Below are positions 53,205 to 63,229 of a stretch of 64,000 nucleotides of DNA, piece by piece; position 1 is the first letter of the stretch; every line of letters begins with the position of its first letter. The stretch lies in assembly GCF_001592945.1 (NCBI RefSeq), contig NZ_LRPB01000048.1:372001-436000 (forward strand), read 5' to 3'. Under the pieces are notes generated by a model. That model had not been told where the DNA came from and ran no database searches. It saw only the letters and a list, made by a program, of their open reading frames with translations. The stretch is from Roseivirga seohaensis (GTDB lineage: Bacteria; Bacteroidota; Bacteroidia; Cytophagales; Cyclobacteriaceae). The position numbers were made by a program, and so were the translations under genes.

Positions 53205-55467
53205 AGAACGAACCAGAGGACAGAAAATAAGTCGCAGGGCGTTTATCATTTCCGGAGCTGTAATCGGAGGTGGTTTTGCATTAGGCTTGGGCGGAGTCGC
53301 ATTTTCCAATTATAAGAAAAAGCAGTTCAGCGGAATGGGCTTTGAAGGCGCAGAATCGCTCAATGCTTTCATTCATATTACACCAGATAACAAAATCAAA
53401 CTGGCCATTGCTCGGGCGGAAATGGGACAAGGGGTACATACCGCATTGGCCATGCTTACTGCCGAAGAACTGGAAGTAGATTTAGAGCAAATCGAAGTAA
53501 TTCACCCGCAAGTAGAGTCGCCTTACGCCAACGTGAATTTGGCTACCCACTACGAAAGAACCTCAAGCTCCACTGGTTTCCATTTCATGGAAAAGGTGGC
53601 CTATATTCTTCCATATATCGCTACTGGCGGAAGTACGACCATTCGCGATGGCTACGAGCATTACCGTATTATGGGCGCTTCTGCCAAGGAAATGTTGATG
53701 AAAGTGGCCATGAAAAAATGGTTTATTGACATTGATAAATTGAAAGCAGAAAAAGGCTTTATCGTCAATACTGAAACGGGCGAAAAAGTCTCATATGGGT
53801 CTCTTGCGTCTTTTGCCGCAGAAGAAAAACCCAATAACCGACCAACTTTAAAAGCGAAGTCTAATTTTAAAATCATTGGCAAACCTACTCAACGCATTGA
53901 CCTGAAAAAGAAGGTGACGGGAGCAGCCGAATTTGGCATTGATGTGCGTTTACCGAACATGCTTTTTGCTGCAGTAAAACACTGCCCAATTATTGGAGGA
54001 GAGATCACGAGCATTACGAACGAGCCTGAAGTGCTTGCCATGCGAGGCGTAAAGCACATCGTGCAGTGGCCTACTGGTGTGGCTGTAATTGCCGACAACA
54101 CTTGGCGAGCACAACAGGCAGCTAGAGCCCTAACTTTTGAAATTAATACTAAAGGAAATGAACAGCTTTCATCAGCTCATATTTCTAAGCTTTTAAAAAC
54201 AAGGCTCGACAAAGACATTGACCATGTAAAAGAGAAGATTGATAATACTGCCACAGCATTTAAAGCTGCTAACAAGGTTTTCGAAGCAGAATATGAAGTT
54301 CCATTTTTAGCACACGCCACCATGGAGCCGATCAACTGCACGGTTTTGGTGGAAGAGGACAAAGCCAGAGTTTGGGTGGGGCATCAGGCGCCATTTTTGG
54401 TCACCATGGCCACCGCCAAAGAAGCGGATGTAAATAGCAGTAATGTTGAAATCGATATAAAATACTTGGGAGGTGGTTTTGGCAGAAGGGCCGAAAACGA
54501 CTTTGTCGCTGAAGCTGTACGCATTGCCAAAGCCATGAAAGGCACGCCTATTCAAATGGTTTGGTCGAGAGAAGAAGACACACAATTTGACACCTACCGC
54601 CCAGCAGCCATGGCCAGTTTTAAGGCAGGAATGAATAATGATGGAAGAATATCCGCATGGGAAAATCATTTATCGCTTCAGTCTGTTTTACGAAGTAGCA
54701 TTGGGCGAAACTTTCCGCTAATGACTCCACCAGAATCGCAGGACACCACCGCAGCCGAAGGTGCTTTAGGTTTAGCTTATAATCTGGGTGCACGAAAAGT
54801 TGGATATTCGTTTATTGAAAGCCCAATGCGTTTGGGTTTTTGGCGAAGTGTAGGTCATTCTTACAATGGATTTTTCACTGAAAGCTTTATAGATGAACTG
54901 GCCAATGAAGCCGATACCGATCCTTATGAGTTTAGAGCAAAGCTTCTTCCTTCAAACTCTAGACAGAAAAAAGTGCTGGACAAAGTAGCTAAAATCAGCA
55001 ATTGGAATTCCCCTCTTCCCGAAGGAAAAAGCCGAGGCGTTGCCTTTCACGAATCTTTCGGTTCTATCGTGGCACAAGTGGCCGAAATCAGCATCAACCC
55101 CGATAAAGAATTTAGTGTGGACAAAGTGTTTTGCGTGATTGACTGCGGCAATTATGTAAACCCAGACACCATTATAGCGCAAATGCAAAGCGGAATTGTT
55201 TTTGGGTTAACTGCAGCTGTTTATGGAGAAATTACCATCGAAGAAGGCAAAATTCAGCAGTCGAACTTCCCTAACTATGAAATGCTAAAATTGAAGCATA
55301 TGCCTGAAGTCATTACGAATATCATGGAAAACAATGAAGCTCCAGGTGGTGTTGGCGAACCTGGCACTCCTCCAATTGCTCCTGCCCTCACCAATGCTAT
55401 TTTTGCCGCTACTGGCGAACGTGTGCGTTCGCTTCCTTTGAAAAATCACGGTTTTAAATTGGCCTAA
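53197..55467 (+). CDS. Molybdopterin-binding subunit, isoquinoline 1-oxidoreductase-like
   Basis: 756 residues. A twin-arginine signal ([10 protein letters not shown] with Arg13-Arg14) and hydrophobic helix (about 17-37) show export with cofactor loaded. The xanthine oxidase fold follows, with [17 protein letters not shown], the cofactor loop [13 protein letters not shown] and the catalytic glutamate in [10 protein letters not shown] near the C-terminus. Members oxidise N-heterocycles or aldehydes in the periplasm; the substrate is unknown. It is coupled to the iron-sulfur subunit and followed after 8 bp by a lipoprotein gene. Confidence 0.93.
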   Translation: MAKERTRGQKISRRAFIISGAVIGGGFALGLGGVAFSNYKKKQFSGMGFEGAESLNAFIHITPDNKIKLAIARAEMGQGVHTALAMLTAEELEVDLEQIEVIHPQVESPYANVNLATHYERTSSSTGFHFMEKVAYILPYIATGGSTTIRDGYEHYRIMGASAKEMLMKVAMKKWFIDIDKLKAEKGFIVNTETGEKVSYGSLASFAAEEKPNNRPTLKAKSNFKIIGKPTQRIDLKKKVTGAAEFGIDVRLPNMLFAAVKHCPIIGGEITSITNEPEVLAMRGVKHIVQWPTGVAVIADNTWRAQQAARALTFEINTKGNEQLSSAHISKLLKTRLDKDIDHVKEKIDNTATAFKAANKVFEAEYEVPFLAHATMEPINCTVLVEEDKARVWVGHQAPFLVTMATAKEADVNSSNVEIDIKYLGGGFGRRAENDFVAEAVRIAKAMKGTPIQMVWSREEDTQFDTYRPAAMASFKAGMNNDGRISAWENHLSLQSVLRSSIGRNFPLMTPPESQDTTAAEGALGLAYNLGARKVGYSFIESPMRLGFWRSVGHSYNGFFTESFIDELANEADTDPYEFRAKLLPSNSRQKKVLDKVAKISNWNSPLPEGKSRGVAFHESFGSIVAQVAEISINPDKEFSVDKVFCVIDCGNYVNPDTIIAQMQSGIVFGLTAAVYGEITIEEGKIQQSNFPNYEMLKLKHMPEVITNIMENNEAPGGVGEPGTPPIAPALTNAIFAATGERVRSLPLKNHGFKLA

Positions 55468-55475
55468 ACAATTCC

Positions 55476-56174
55476 ATGAAATCACTCAAGTTATTCGCAC
55501 TCCTTTTTCTGGTTTGCAGTTGCACTCAATTAACGGTAAATAAACCGGTTCAAGAGATGCTATTACCTACCTCATTTTGCGAGACAAGCCCAATAGAAAT
55601 CAAGCATAATATGCCTTATGGAAACACTCCTTGGCAAAGAACCATCAACTTACCTACAAGTGGGAGATTTGTAGAAGAAAACCATTATGTCACACAATCC
55701 GATAAGTTCGATAATCAAGTAGCTTGGCCTAAAATGATAACCGAGAACATACAGCAACACCTTCAGCGCAGCTTTCTTCTTTACCAATCCTTCGACCCAA
55801 AAATGACTTTTGAGGAATTGTATTCCAAAAAGTGGAACAAAGAATGGACACCTGAAGAAGGCGGCCATTTTGGGCAGGGTTCTGTGGGTGAAGTACAGCG
55901 AAGCGAGTTAACTCCAGAAGATGAAATGTGGTTTATGTGCATGATGTGGGCCAGTGAATCCAAACCAAAAAGGGGCACTAAGTTTTTGCTTACAGCTAAT
56001 AACAAAAGTGTAGTCGTAATTGCAGGCTACGAAACAGGGCCTTCATCTAAAGATCATATTGGAGGAATTACCAGAGAAGTTCATGCTTGGCTGGGCACAA
56101 ATCCAAATTCTTTAATAAAAGTAGGTTTGCTAAAAAATCAGGAGCAAAAAACAGGGCCTGTGGTTTGCAAATAA
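55476..56174 (+). CDS. Lipoprotein of unknown function linked to the molybdoenzyme
   Basis: 232 residues. Lipoprotein signal (LFLVCSC, lipid on Cys14 or Cys16). No family is recognised. The C-terminal 65 residues (KFLLTANNKSVVVIAGYETG, then REVHAWLG) have a strand pattern slightly like an RlpA/double-psi barrel, but catalytic residues cannot be placed. It starts 8 bp after the molybdoenzyme large subunit, so it is likely cotranscribed and may assist in its periplasmic assembly; this is inference only. Confidence 0.6.
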   Translation: MKSLKLFALLFLVCSCTQLTVNKPVQEMLLPTSFCETSPIEIKHNMPYGNTPWQRTINLPTSGRFVEENHYVTQSDKFDNQVAWPKMITENIQQHLQRSFLLYQSFDPKMTFEELYSKKWNKEWTPEEGGHFGQGSVGEVQRSELTPEDEMWFMCMMWASESKPKRGTKFLLTANNKSVVVIAGYETGPSSKDHIGGITREVHAWLGTNPNSLIKVGLLKNQEQKTGPVVCK

Positions 56175-56216
56175 TTACTATTTACAAACTACAGACCCTA
56201 AAATCAACCATTCAAC

Positions 56217-57416
56217 TTAGACTCTTACCTGCCCGTTTCCGAAAAAATAGTATTTATTAGTCACCAATTGTTCTAGCCCCAATGGGCCACGGTGATGCAA
56301 CTTATCGGTACTGATGGCCAGTTCTCCACCAATTCCCATTTGACCTCCATCTGTAAAACGGGTAGAAGCATTGTGATATACTGCTCCACTATCCACCTGC
56401 TCCATAAAGCTCTGTGCAAGCACTTTATCGGTTGTAATAATGGCTGAAGAGTGGCCACCAGAATATTTGTTAATCTTCTGAATGGCTTCTTTTTCGTCAC
56501 CTACAAGGGCTACGCATGCCTTGAGTGCCAAAAACTCTTCAAACCAAATTTCTTCATTTTCTATGGCTTGCTCTTCTGGCAAAACCTTCTTCACTTCTTG
56601 ATCTACCACAAGCTCTACCTCAAATTCGTGTAAAGCTTTTTGTAGTTGAATGAGTTTATTCTCTAAATCTGGCAAACGCTTATCGAGCAAAATTTTATCG
56701 AGGGCGTTGCAAGCTGAAATCTTATCCGTTTTAGCATTTAAAATCACTTTCAATGCTTGATTCCAATCTGCTTTATGATCTACATAAATGAAATTGTTTC
56801 CTCTTCCGCTTACCAACACTGGACAAGTGGCGTGTTCCTTCACAAAAGCAATCAAACGTTCACCTCCTCTCGGAACAATCAAATCAATTTTCTGATCTGG
56901 ATTTTTCAAGAACGCTTGCGTCTCAGTTCTCGACATTTTGAGCAACTGCACCCAATCTGTATCTAAACCATTTAGGTGTAAAGCCTGATGCCAACAATCA
57001 ATAAGTATTTGATTGGAGTGAATAGCTTCCTTCCCTCCCTTTAAAAGAATTTTATTATTGGCTTTGAAGGCTAAAACCGCTGCTTCCACTGTTACATCTG
57101 GTCGTGATTCATAAATCATCATGATGGTACCGAAAGGTGCAGTTTTGTTAATAATCTCCAGTCCATCTTCTCTTTTGAAAGTAGATTTCGTTTGCCCTAC
57201 GGGGTCATCCTTTTCCATTACTTCTTCTACGGCCTTCACCATACTGTCGATCTTTGCATTGTCGACCACGAGCCTATCGTACATGGCACGGTCAGACTGA
57301 TCAAAAGCAGCCAAATCCAACTGATTTGCCGCAATGATTTGAGCTCTATTCAGCCCTAAAATTTTTATAAATGATCCTAATACTTTGTTCTTCTTATCTG
57401 TTTTTAATAATTCCAT
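56217..57416 (-). CDS. proA: Glutamate-5-semialdehyde dehydrogenase (gamma-glutamyl phosphate reductase)
   Basis: 399 residues. Aldehyde dehydrogenase fold with the ProA marks APFGTIMMIYESRPDVT, LKGGKEAIHSN, LIVPRGGERLIAF and the catalytic cysteine in ISACNALDK. It reduces gamma-glutamyl phosphate to glutamate semialdehyde in proline synthesis. Last gene of the proC-proB-proA operon, 9 bp after proB. Confidence 0.96.
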   Translation of the reverse strand: MELLKTDKKNKVLGSFIKILGLNRAQIIAANQLDLAAFDQSDRAMYDRLVVDNAKIDSMVKAVEEVMEKDDPVGQTKSTFKREDGLEIINKTAPFGTIMMIYESRPDVTVEAAVLAFKANNKILLKGGKEAIHSNQILIDCWHQALHLNGLDTDWVQLLKMSRTETQAFLKNPDQKIDLIVPRGGERLIAFVKEHATCPVLVSGRGNNFIYVDHKADWNQALKVILNAKTDKISACNALDKILLDKRLPDLENKLIQLQKALHEFEVELVVDQEVKKVLPEEQAIENEEIWFEEFLALKACVALVGDEKEAIQKINKYSGGHSSAIITTDKVLAQSFMEQVDSGAVYHNASTRFTDGGQMGIGGELAISTDKLHHRGPLGLEQLVTNKYYFFGNGQVRV

Positions 57417-57425
57417 TTTTTCTTT

Positions 57426-58205
57426 TTATGCTGTGAATTTGGTACCTACCGTTTTCCCATCAATAATGTCTAAAATCACATTGTCTTGTTTGCCATTGGC
57501 TATATATGCAGTAATGTTCTTTGCTGCTGCTCCCTGAGCAATTTTTAGTTTAGAGCCCATTCCTCCTCTACCTTCGGCTTCGCCTTTTTCGCTTTTCTGA
57601 ATGTATTTTTCTAGATTCTGCTGGCCATTTACTTCCCTGATAATTGAAGTATCACTATGATTTGGATGACCATTATATAGACCATGCGTATCGGTCAGAA
57701 GAATGAGCATATCAGCATTGATCAACTCAGCCACCAAACTCGCCATTTCATCATTATCGGTAAACATGGTATGCGATAGCGATGTAGCGTCATCTTCATT
57801 TGCGATGGGAATAATGCCTTCAGACAGTAGCCCTTCGTAACAATTGATCATATTTTCGCGCCAAACTCCAGGATTGAAATCCCTTTTAGTGGCTAAAACT
57901 TGAGCGCACTTCATTCCATAATCATGAAATGTTTCATAATAGGTTCGCATCATCCGCGGTTGGCCTACAGATGAAAAAACCTGCCTTCTGATGGCTTTAT
58001 CTTCAATTTCAGAATGCCCAAGCACTTCTTTTCCTGCAATTACAGATCCTGATGAGATCAATACAGAAAGGATATCTCTTTCATAGAGTTCAGCAATTTG
58101 CCTTACAATTCCTTGAATTACAGGCCTTACAATGCGGTTATCTTTATTCGTTAATACGTTAGTACCTACTTTTATTACTACTCTTTTCTTAGTTGATTTT
58201 ACCAC
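57426..58205 (-). CDS. proB: Glutamate 5-kinase
   Basis: 259 residues, consisting of the amino acid kinase domain only; the C-terminal PUA domain of E. coli ProB (367 residues) is absent, as in many members. The start VVIKVGTNVLTNKDNRIV and the glycine-rich GRGGMGSKLKIAQGAA near the end are diagnostic. Feedback inhibition by proline may differ without the PUA domain, although the PUA is not strictly needed for it. Two bp from proC and 9 bp from proA. Confidence 0.94.
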   Translation of the reverse strand: MVKSTKKRVVIKVGTNVLTNKDNRIVRPVIQGIVRQIAELYERDILSVLISSGSVIAGKEVLGHSEIEDKAIRRQVFSSVGQPRMMRTYYETFHDYGMKCAQVLATKRDFNPGVWRENMINCYEGLLSEGIIPIANEDDATSLSHTMFTDNDEMASLVAELINADMLILLTDTHGLYNGHPNHSDTSIIREVNGQQNLEKYIQKSEKGEAEGRGGMGSKLKIAQGAAAKNITAYIANGKQDNVILDIIDGKTVGTKFTA

Positions 58206-58207
58206 GA

Positions 58208-59035
58208 CTATTTTTCTTGTAATTCGGTTGATTCTTTCCCCAGTTCTACGGCCCTGTTAAAAGCGGCATAAGCGGCATCGTGAATTAACTGCTGCACATT
58301 ATTATCTTCTAAAGAATCGAGAGCAGCCTGTGTAGTACCTCCTTTAGAACTCACCCTTTTCATCCAACTGTCTGGCGAAAGCTTATTTTTATTGAAGAGT
58401 TCGATTGCGCCTTCAAATGTGGCACTTACCAGTACTTTTGAATCGTTATCTGAAAAGCCCATGCTTTTAGCGGCTTCCATCATTGATTCCATAAAATAGA
58501 AAACATAGGCAGGCCCCGATCCAGAAATACCCGTAGAGGCATCTATAAACATTTGTGAATCGACCCTTACCGATTTACCTGTGGTGTTGAGCAAGTCTTC
58601 TACCATCCAAAGTTCAATACGAGATATTTCAGGGGCAGCCAAATAAGATGTCATTCCTTTACCTACCTGAGCCGGTAAATTGGGCATGGCCCGTACTACT
58701 TTTTTTATTCCCAAGCCCAGTTGAATGGTTTCAATAGTAACGCCAGCCATAATTGAAATCACCAACTGTTGATCGTTCATCATAGCCCTCATTTCTTGCA
58801 TGAGTTCATCGTTATGGTAAGGTTTAACCGCCAGAAAGATAATATCCGCTATAGGCAGACAGTCCTCTAGGGTATCGTAGACCTCATAATTCTCTGTAGA
58901 TTTTTTTAAGGTTTCTCTCAACTCGAGAGATTTGTCGAAGATGATCAGGTCTTCCTTCTTTAAATAACCTGATTTTGCGATGGAAGAAGTATAGGTTAAC
59001 CCCATATTTCCTGCACCAATTACTAGCACTTTCAT
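58208..59035 (-). CDS. proC: Pyrroline-5-carboxylate reductase
   Basis: 275 residues. Dinucleotide site VIGAGNMGLTYTSS at about 5-18 and the C-terminal dimer motif GISGSGPAYVFYFMESM and SSKGGTTQAALDSLE are intact. It makes proline from P5C with NAD(P)H. First gene of the proC-proB-proA operon, so the entire proline route from glutamate is encoded here in reverse pathway order. Confidence 0.96.
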   Translation of the reverse strand: MKVLVIGAGNMGLTYTSSIAKSGYLKKEDLIIFDKSLELRETLKKSTENYEVYDTLEDCLPIADIIFLAVKPYHNDELMQEMRAMMNDQQLVISIMAGVTIETIQLGLGIKKVVRAMPNLPAQVGKGMTSYLAAPEISRIELWMVEDLLNTTGKSVRVDSQMFIDASTGISGSGPAYVFYFMESMMEAAKSMGFSDNDSKVLVSATFEGAIELFNKNKLSPDSWMKRVSSKGGTTQAALDSLEDNNVQQLIHDAAYAAFNRAVELGKESTELQEK

Positions 59036-59303
59036 GATTGTGTTTATTAAATGAATTAAAAGATTGCATATAGCAAAATGCCCCAGGTGAATACCTTGGA
59101 AGCGACAACTAAATAGATTTCAGTGAATTAATTAACGAACACGCAGAAGACCACAGGAAGGGCCTGAAGGTTAGAAAAATTGATTTTTCTAGGGTATTGA
59201 ATATTTTTTGCGTAGCTCATTATACCTTACCAACAACTGTAGTAGCTTAATGTTCCGAATAATTTAAAAAACCTCCTATCTTGAACATGATACTTCATTA
59301 CTA

Positions 59304-59750
59304 ATGAAAAACAACTTCATACATCAAGACCTTTCCATTCTTCACTGTACTGAAATTACATGCGACATTCACGACCACAAGGAAGAGAGTATTCTTTGGG
59401 TGGAAATAAAAGGCAAATGTAGCCACGGCTCTCAAGGCGAGCATTACGGCAAGTTTCTCTATCAAAAAATAGGACTGGCGCTTCTCACATTTCAACTCTT
59501 AGCCATTCTGATTGACATGCGAGAATTGGAATACAGTTATGGAGACAGAATCATCAACCTCTTTCAAATTTTTAAAGATGTAGTCATCTATCCTGAAGAA
59601 GGCTTTATCACATCCTTCGTTTTATCAGACAAAAACAGATTTGGTCTTTCTTCTTTGATGAAAATTGATTTGGAGGAAGCTGAAAGCGATTTTCACCTAG
59701 ATTTAAATTCAGCTTACAACCACTTAATCAAACGCTATGACGAAATCTAA
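59304..59750 (+). CDS. Hypothetical protein, STAS-like
   Basis: 148 residues, no signal peptide. The central alternation of hydrophobic strand and helix (ILWVEIKGK ... LLTFQLLAILIDMRELEYSYGD) resembles the SpoIIAA/STAS-like fold, but no family motif is certain. It lies alone upstream of miaB with a divergent promoter region shared with proC. Confidence 0.55.
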   Translation: MKNNFIHQDLSILHCTEITCDIHDHKEESILWVEIKGKCSHGSQGEHYGKFLYQKIGLALLTFQLLAILIDMRELEYSYGDRIINLFQIFKDVVIYPEEGFITSFVLSDKNRFGLSSLMKIDLEEAESDFHLDLNSAYNHLIKRYDEI

Positions 59751-59841
59751 AACTCAGAAAACAGATTGATTTTACCTTAGAAACACCAACACTTCAACAC
59801 CCAAACATCCAAACACATTCGTCCAACACTTCTCTGCCAAA

Positions 59842-59874
59842 TTGGCGCTTCTTCGGTCAAATCACTTATATTTG
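59842..59874 (+). promoter_or_regulatory. Predicted promoter of miaB
   Basis: TTG at 59842-59844, a 22-nt spacer, then TATATTTG at 59867-59874, in accord with the Bacteroidota consensus. Transcription would start near 59880, about 28 nt before the ATG at 59908. A C/A-rich tract (about 59786-59828) with very few G lies just upstream. Confidence 0.7.
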
Positions 59875-59907
59875 CGGTTCAATTTTGTAGAATAGAGATA
59901 GAAGTAA

Positions 59908-61377
59908 ATGGATAACATTATTCAGGACATAGACATTCTAGATAGAAATAGTCGGGAGGCGACAGACACGGTAATCACTTCAAAAGAAGAGAATACTGGT
60001 AAAGCAAAGAAACTCTACATTGAAAGTTATGGATGCCAAATGAATTTTGCTGATAGCGAGATTGTAAGCTCCATTATGAAAGACAATGGTTACGATACCA
60101 CCTCGGAGTTTGAACAAGCCGATGTTATCTTTCTGAATACTTGTTCCATAAGAGAAAAGGCTGAACAAACGGTTAGAAAGCGTTTAGCAGACTTCAATAA
60201 AATAAAGAAAAGAAAGCCAGAACTCACCATTGGGGTTTTGGGCTGTATGGCTGAAAGACTAAAAGACAAACTTCTGGAAGAAGAAAAATTAGTAGATGTA
60301 GTAGTAGGGCCTGATGCCTACCGTGATTTACCAAATTTAGTAGGTTCGGCAGAGGAAGGCTTAAAAGCCATCAACACATTACTGTCAAGAGAAGAAACCT
60401 ATGCCGACATCTCTCCTGTTCGGTTAAACTCAAACGGAGTTAATGCATTTATCTCTATTATGCGAGGTTGCGATAACATGTGTTCTTTCTGCGTGGTGCC
60501 GTTTACCAGAGGTCGAGAAAGAAGTAGAGACCCACATTCAATTGTTCGCGAAGCACAAGACCTTTTCGATCAGGGCTACAGAGAGGTGACACTTCTAGGC
60601 CAAAACGTAGATAGCTACAAATGGTCTCCTGAAGAGAATAATAAGGCTTGGTTAGAGAAAAAAGAAAAACAAGGCGAAGCCGAAGCCATTATCAATTTTG
60701 CAAACCTGATTGAAATGGTGGCTCAAGTATCTCCCGACCTTAGGGTTCGTTTTTCTACTTCGCATCCAAAAGACATTACCAACGAGGTACTCCATACCAT
60801 GAAAAAGTATGAGAACATTTGTAAGTACATTCATTTACCTGCACAGAGCGGAAACAGCCGAGTATTGGAATTGATGAACAGAACTTATACGCGCGAATGG
60901 TACATCAATAGAGTTGACGCCATCAGAGAAATTTTGGGTGAAGAATGCGGTATTTCTTCCGACATGATTGCTGGCTTTTGTTCAGAAACAGAAGAAGAGC
61001 ACCAAGATACCCTAAGCTTAATGGATTATGTAAAGTTCGATTTCTCCTACATGTTTTTCTATTCAGAAAGACCCGGAACTTTAGCTGCTAAAAAGTTAAA
61101 AGATGATGTTCCACTGGAAGTTAAAAAAAGGAGACTTCAGGAAATAATTGATAAGCAACGACAATATTCGTTCGAACGAAACAAACTTGACCTGAACAAA
61201 GTACATAAAGTACTAGTAGAAGGCACTTCAAAACGTTCGGAAGAACACTTAAGCGGAAGAAACTCTGCAAACAAAGTGGTGATTTTCCCTAAAAAGAACT
61301 TCAAAAAAGGAGACTATGTGAATGTATTCGTAGACGACTGTACCACAGCCACACTTCTAGGAAACTCTGTTGATTAA
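59908..61377 (+). CDS. miaB: tRNA-2-methylthio-N6-dimethylallyladenosine synthase
   Basis: 489 residues. N-terminal cluster ligands Cys43 ([10 protein letters not shown]), Cys79 and Cys113, and radical SAM ligands Cys188, Cys192 and Cys195 (GCDNMCSFC). A TRAM domain closes the protein (about 415-485). It adds the methylthio group to i6A37 of tRNAs reading UNN codons. It uses dimethylallyl-modified tRNA, itself dependent on the MEP pathway. A sigma-54-type activator gene starts 17 bp downstream. Confidence 0.97.
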   Translation: MDNIIQDIDILDRNSREATDTVITSKEENTGKAKKLYIESYGCQMNFADSEIVSSIMKDNGYDTTSEFEQADVIFLNTCSIREKAEQTVRKRLADFNKIKKRKPELTIGVLGCMAERLKDKLLEEEKLVDVVVGPDAYRDLPNLVGSAEEGLKAINTLLSREETYADISPVRLNSNGVNAFISIMRGCDNMCSFCVVPFTRGRERSRDPHSIVREAQDLFDQGYREVTLLGQNVDSYKWSPEENNKAWLEKKEKQGEAEAIINFANLIEMVAQVSPDLRVRFSTSHPKDITNEVLHTMKKYENICKYIHLPAQSGNSRVLELMNRTYTREWYINRVDAIREILGEECGISSDMIAGFCSETEEEHQDTLSLMDYVKFDFSYMFFYSERPGTLAAKKLKDDVPLEVKKRRLQEIIDKQRQYSFERNKLDLNKVHKVLVEGTSKRSEEHLSGRNSANKVVIFPKKNFKKGDYVNVFVDDCTTATLLGNSVD

Positions 61378-61394
61378 CCCGCAACCCCTACACC

Positions 61395-62672
61395 TTGAAT
61401 AGCAACGAAATATTAAGCATAAAACAACGGTTTGGTATTATTGGCAATAGCCCTCAGTTAAACCACGCCATTCAGGTAGCGGCACAAGTTGCTCCTACCG
61501 ATATGACCGTATTGATTACTGGCGAAAGTGGTAGTGGTAAAGAATCCTTTTCAAAAATTATCCATCAGCTGAGCCCAAGAAAGCACGGTAAGTTCATTGC
61601 CATCAACTGCGGAGCAATTCCTGAAGGCACTATCGATTCCGAGTTATTCGGCCATGAAAAAGGCTCATTTACAGGGGCATACGATGCCAGAAAAGGTTAT
61701 TTTGAGGTTACTGATGGCGGAACCATTTTTCTAGATGAAATTGGAGAAATGCCAATGTCTACCCAAGCGCGTTTGCTACGCGTTTTAGAAAATGGAGAGT
61801 TCATTAAAGTTGGTTCTTCTAAAGTTCAAAAAACCGATGTGCGAGTGGTAGCCGCTACTAATGTCGACCTGCTCGATGCGGTGGACAATGGTAAATTCAG
61901 AGAGGATTTATATTACCGATTAAGTACCGTTCCAATTTCTGTTCCTCCGTTACGAAATAGAGGTAACGATGTTGATTTGTTGTTCAGAAAATTTGCTTCT
62001 GACTTTGCGGAAAAATATAGAGTGGAATCTATAAAGCTAGATGACGATGCCAAAGCCATTCTTTTGCGCTACAATTTCCCTGGTAATATACGTCAGCTCA
62101 AGAATTTAGTAGAACAAATTTCTGCATTAGAAATGGAAAGACATATTTCCGCAGAAACTTTGGTCAAATATTTGCCTCAAAACAGATCTAGTTTACCGGC
62201 ACTCTATAAAGCTCATAACGGACAAGGAGGAGATAGCTTGAGTGAAAGAGATTTGCTCTATAAAGTTTTGTTCGATATGAAAAAGGACATGACAGAGCTA
62301 AAAAAGTTGGTTCACGATATTTTAGAATCTGGTGACTTGAGTGAAAAGACGATTAGCGAGCATGCAAATTTATTTAGAAACATAGATGATGACAGCAGTG
62401 CCCTACTAAGTGACCAGCTAGAAAAGCAAACAAATGAAAGCTATTACTTAGAGCCTAAACCTATTGTTGACGACTACGATTACGAGGAAGATAAAGTAGA
62501 AGACATTACGCATGAAATGGAAGACGAGTCGTTATCCATAGAAAAGAAAGAGCAAGAACTCATTATTAAAGCCTTGAAAAAGAATAACAATAAAAGAAAG
62601 TATGCCGCTAGAGATTTAGGTATCTCTGAACGAACCCTGTATCGTAAAATCAAGCAGTATGAAATTGAGTAA
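61395..62672 (+). CDS. Sigma-54 dependent transcriptional activator without receiver domain
   Basis: 425 residues starting at a TTG; there is no in-frame ATG before the AAA+ core, and the segment LSIKQRFGIIGNSPQLNHAI is conserved in relatives, so TTG is the likely start. AAA+ domain with Walker A GESGSGKE (43-50), GSFTGA (90-95, the sigma-54-contacting loop with Ser for Ala) and Walker B GGTIFLDEIGEM. An acidic linker and a Fis-type HTH end it (KYAARDLGISERTLYRKI). No regulatory domain precedes it. The gene is located between miaB and lptE, as in other Bacteroidota. Confidence 0.92.
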   Translation: MNSNEILSIKQRFGIIGNSPQLNHAIQVAAQVAPTDMTVLITGESGSGKESFSKIIHQLSPRKHGKFIAINCGAIPEGTIDSELFGHEKGSFTGAYDARKGYFEVTDGGTIFLDEIGEMPMSTQARLLRVLENGEFIKVGSSKVQKTDVRVVAATNVDLLDAVDNGKFREDLYYRLSTVPISVPPLRNRGNDVDLLFRKFASDFAEKYRVESIKLDDDAKAILLRYNFPGNIRQLKNLVEQISALEMERHISAETLVKYLPQNRSSLPALYKAHNGQGGDSLSERDLLYKVLFDMKKDMTELKKLVHDILESGDLSEKTISEHANLFRNIDDDSSALLSDQLEKQTNESYYLEPKPIVDDYDYEEDKVEDITHEMEDESLSIEKKEQELIIKALKKNNNKRKYAARDLGISERTLYRKIKQYEIE

Positions 62673-63192
62673 ATCATTAATGCTGAGTATAGCACTATTG
62701 GCTTCCACGCTTTTTGGCTGTACCTATGGCTTTTCAGGGGCTTCAATAGATTACAACACTACAAAAACTATATCTATTGCTAATTTCTTTAATGATGCTG
62801 TAGACGGAGGACTTCCAAATATGGGGCAACTGTTTACGGAAGACATGAAGGATTATTTTCAGCGGAATACTAAGCTAGAATTAGTACCTTCAAAGGGAGA
62901 TTTACAGTTTGAAGGAGCAATTTCTAGATATAACATTTCACCTCAAGCGGTTGTTTCATCCGGAAATCAGAATGTAGCCGATAGATCAGGTTTAATGCGA
63001 CTAACCATAGGTGTAGAAGTAGCATTTACCAATGTAAATAAGGAAGAAGAAAACTTTAAACGTACCTTTAGTTTCTATGCTGATTATGACCCACAAACTA
63101 CCTCACTAACATCTGTCGAGCCAGAATTGGTAAGTCAGATTTTTAAAGAGATTATTTTCGAAATTTTTCAGGCCTCAGTTGCCCAATGGTAA
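62659..63192 (+). CDS. LPS assembly lipoprotein LptE-like
   Basis: 177 residues. Lipobox TLFGC places the lipid on Cys21. The sequence CTYGFSGASIDYNTTKTISIANF and the beta/alpha layout are those of the Bacteroidota LptE family, which should act with LptD in inserting lipopolysaccharide in the outer membrane. It overlaps the activator gene by 14 bp, so the two are coupled. Sequence similarity to E. coli LptE is low; the call rests on phylum-level family recognition. Confidence 0.85.
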   Translation: MKLSKSLMLSIALLASTLFGCTYGFSGASIDYNTTKTISIANFFNDAVDGGLPNMGQLFTEDMKDYFQRNTKLELVPSKGDLQFEGAISRYNISPQAVVSSGNQNVADRSGLMRLTIGVEVAFTNVNKEEENFKRTFSFYADYDPQTTSLTSVEPELVSQIFKEIIFEIFQASVAQW

Positions 63193-63229
63193 TTTTCATT
63201 CTATTTTAGACATCCCAAAACAAAAACCA

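Noticed and set aside
59172-59191. Palindrome TAGAAAAA-TTGA-TTTTTCTA as a terminator or operator
   Set aside because: Perfect 8-bp arms but purely A/T-rich apart from one pair; too weak for a terminator and no linked gene feature to support an operator.
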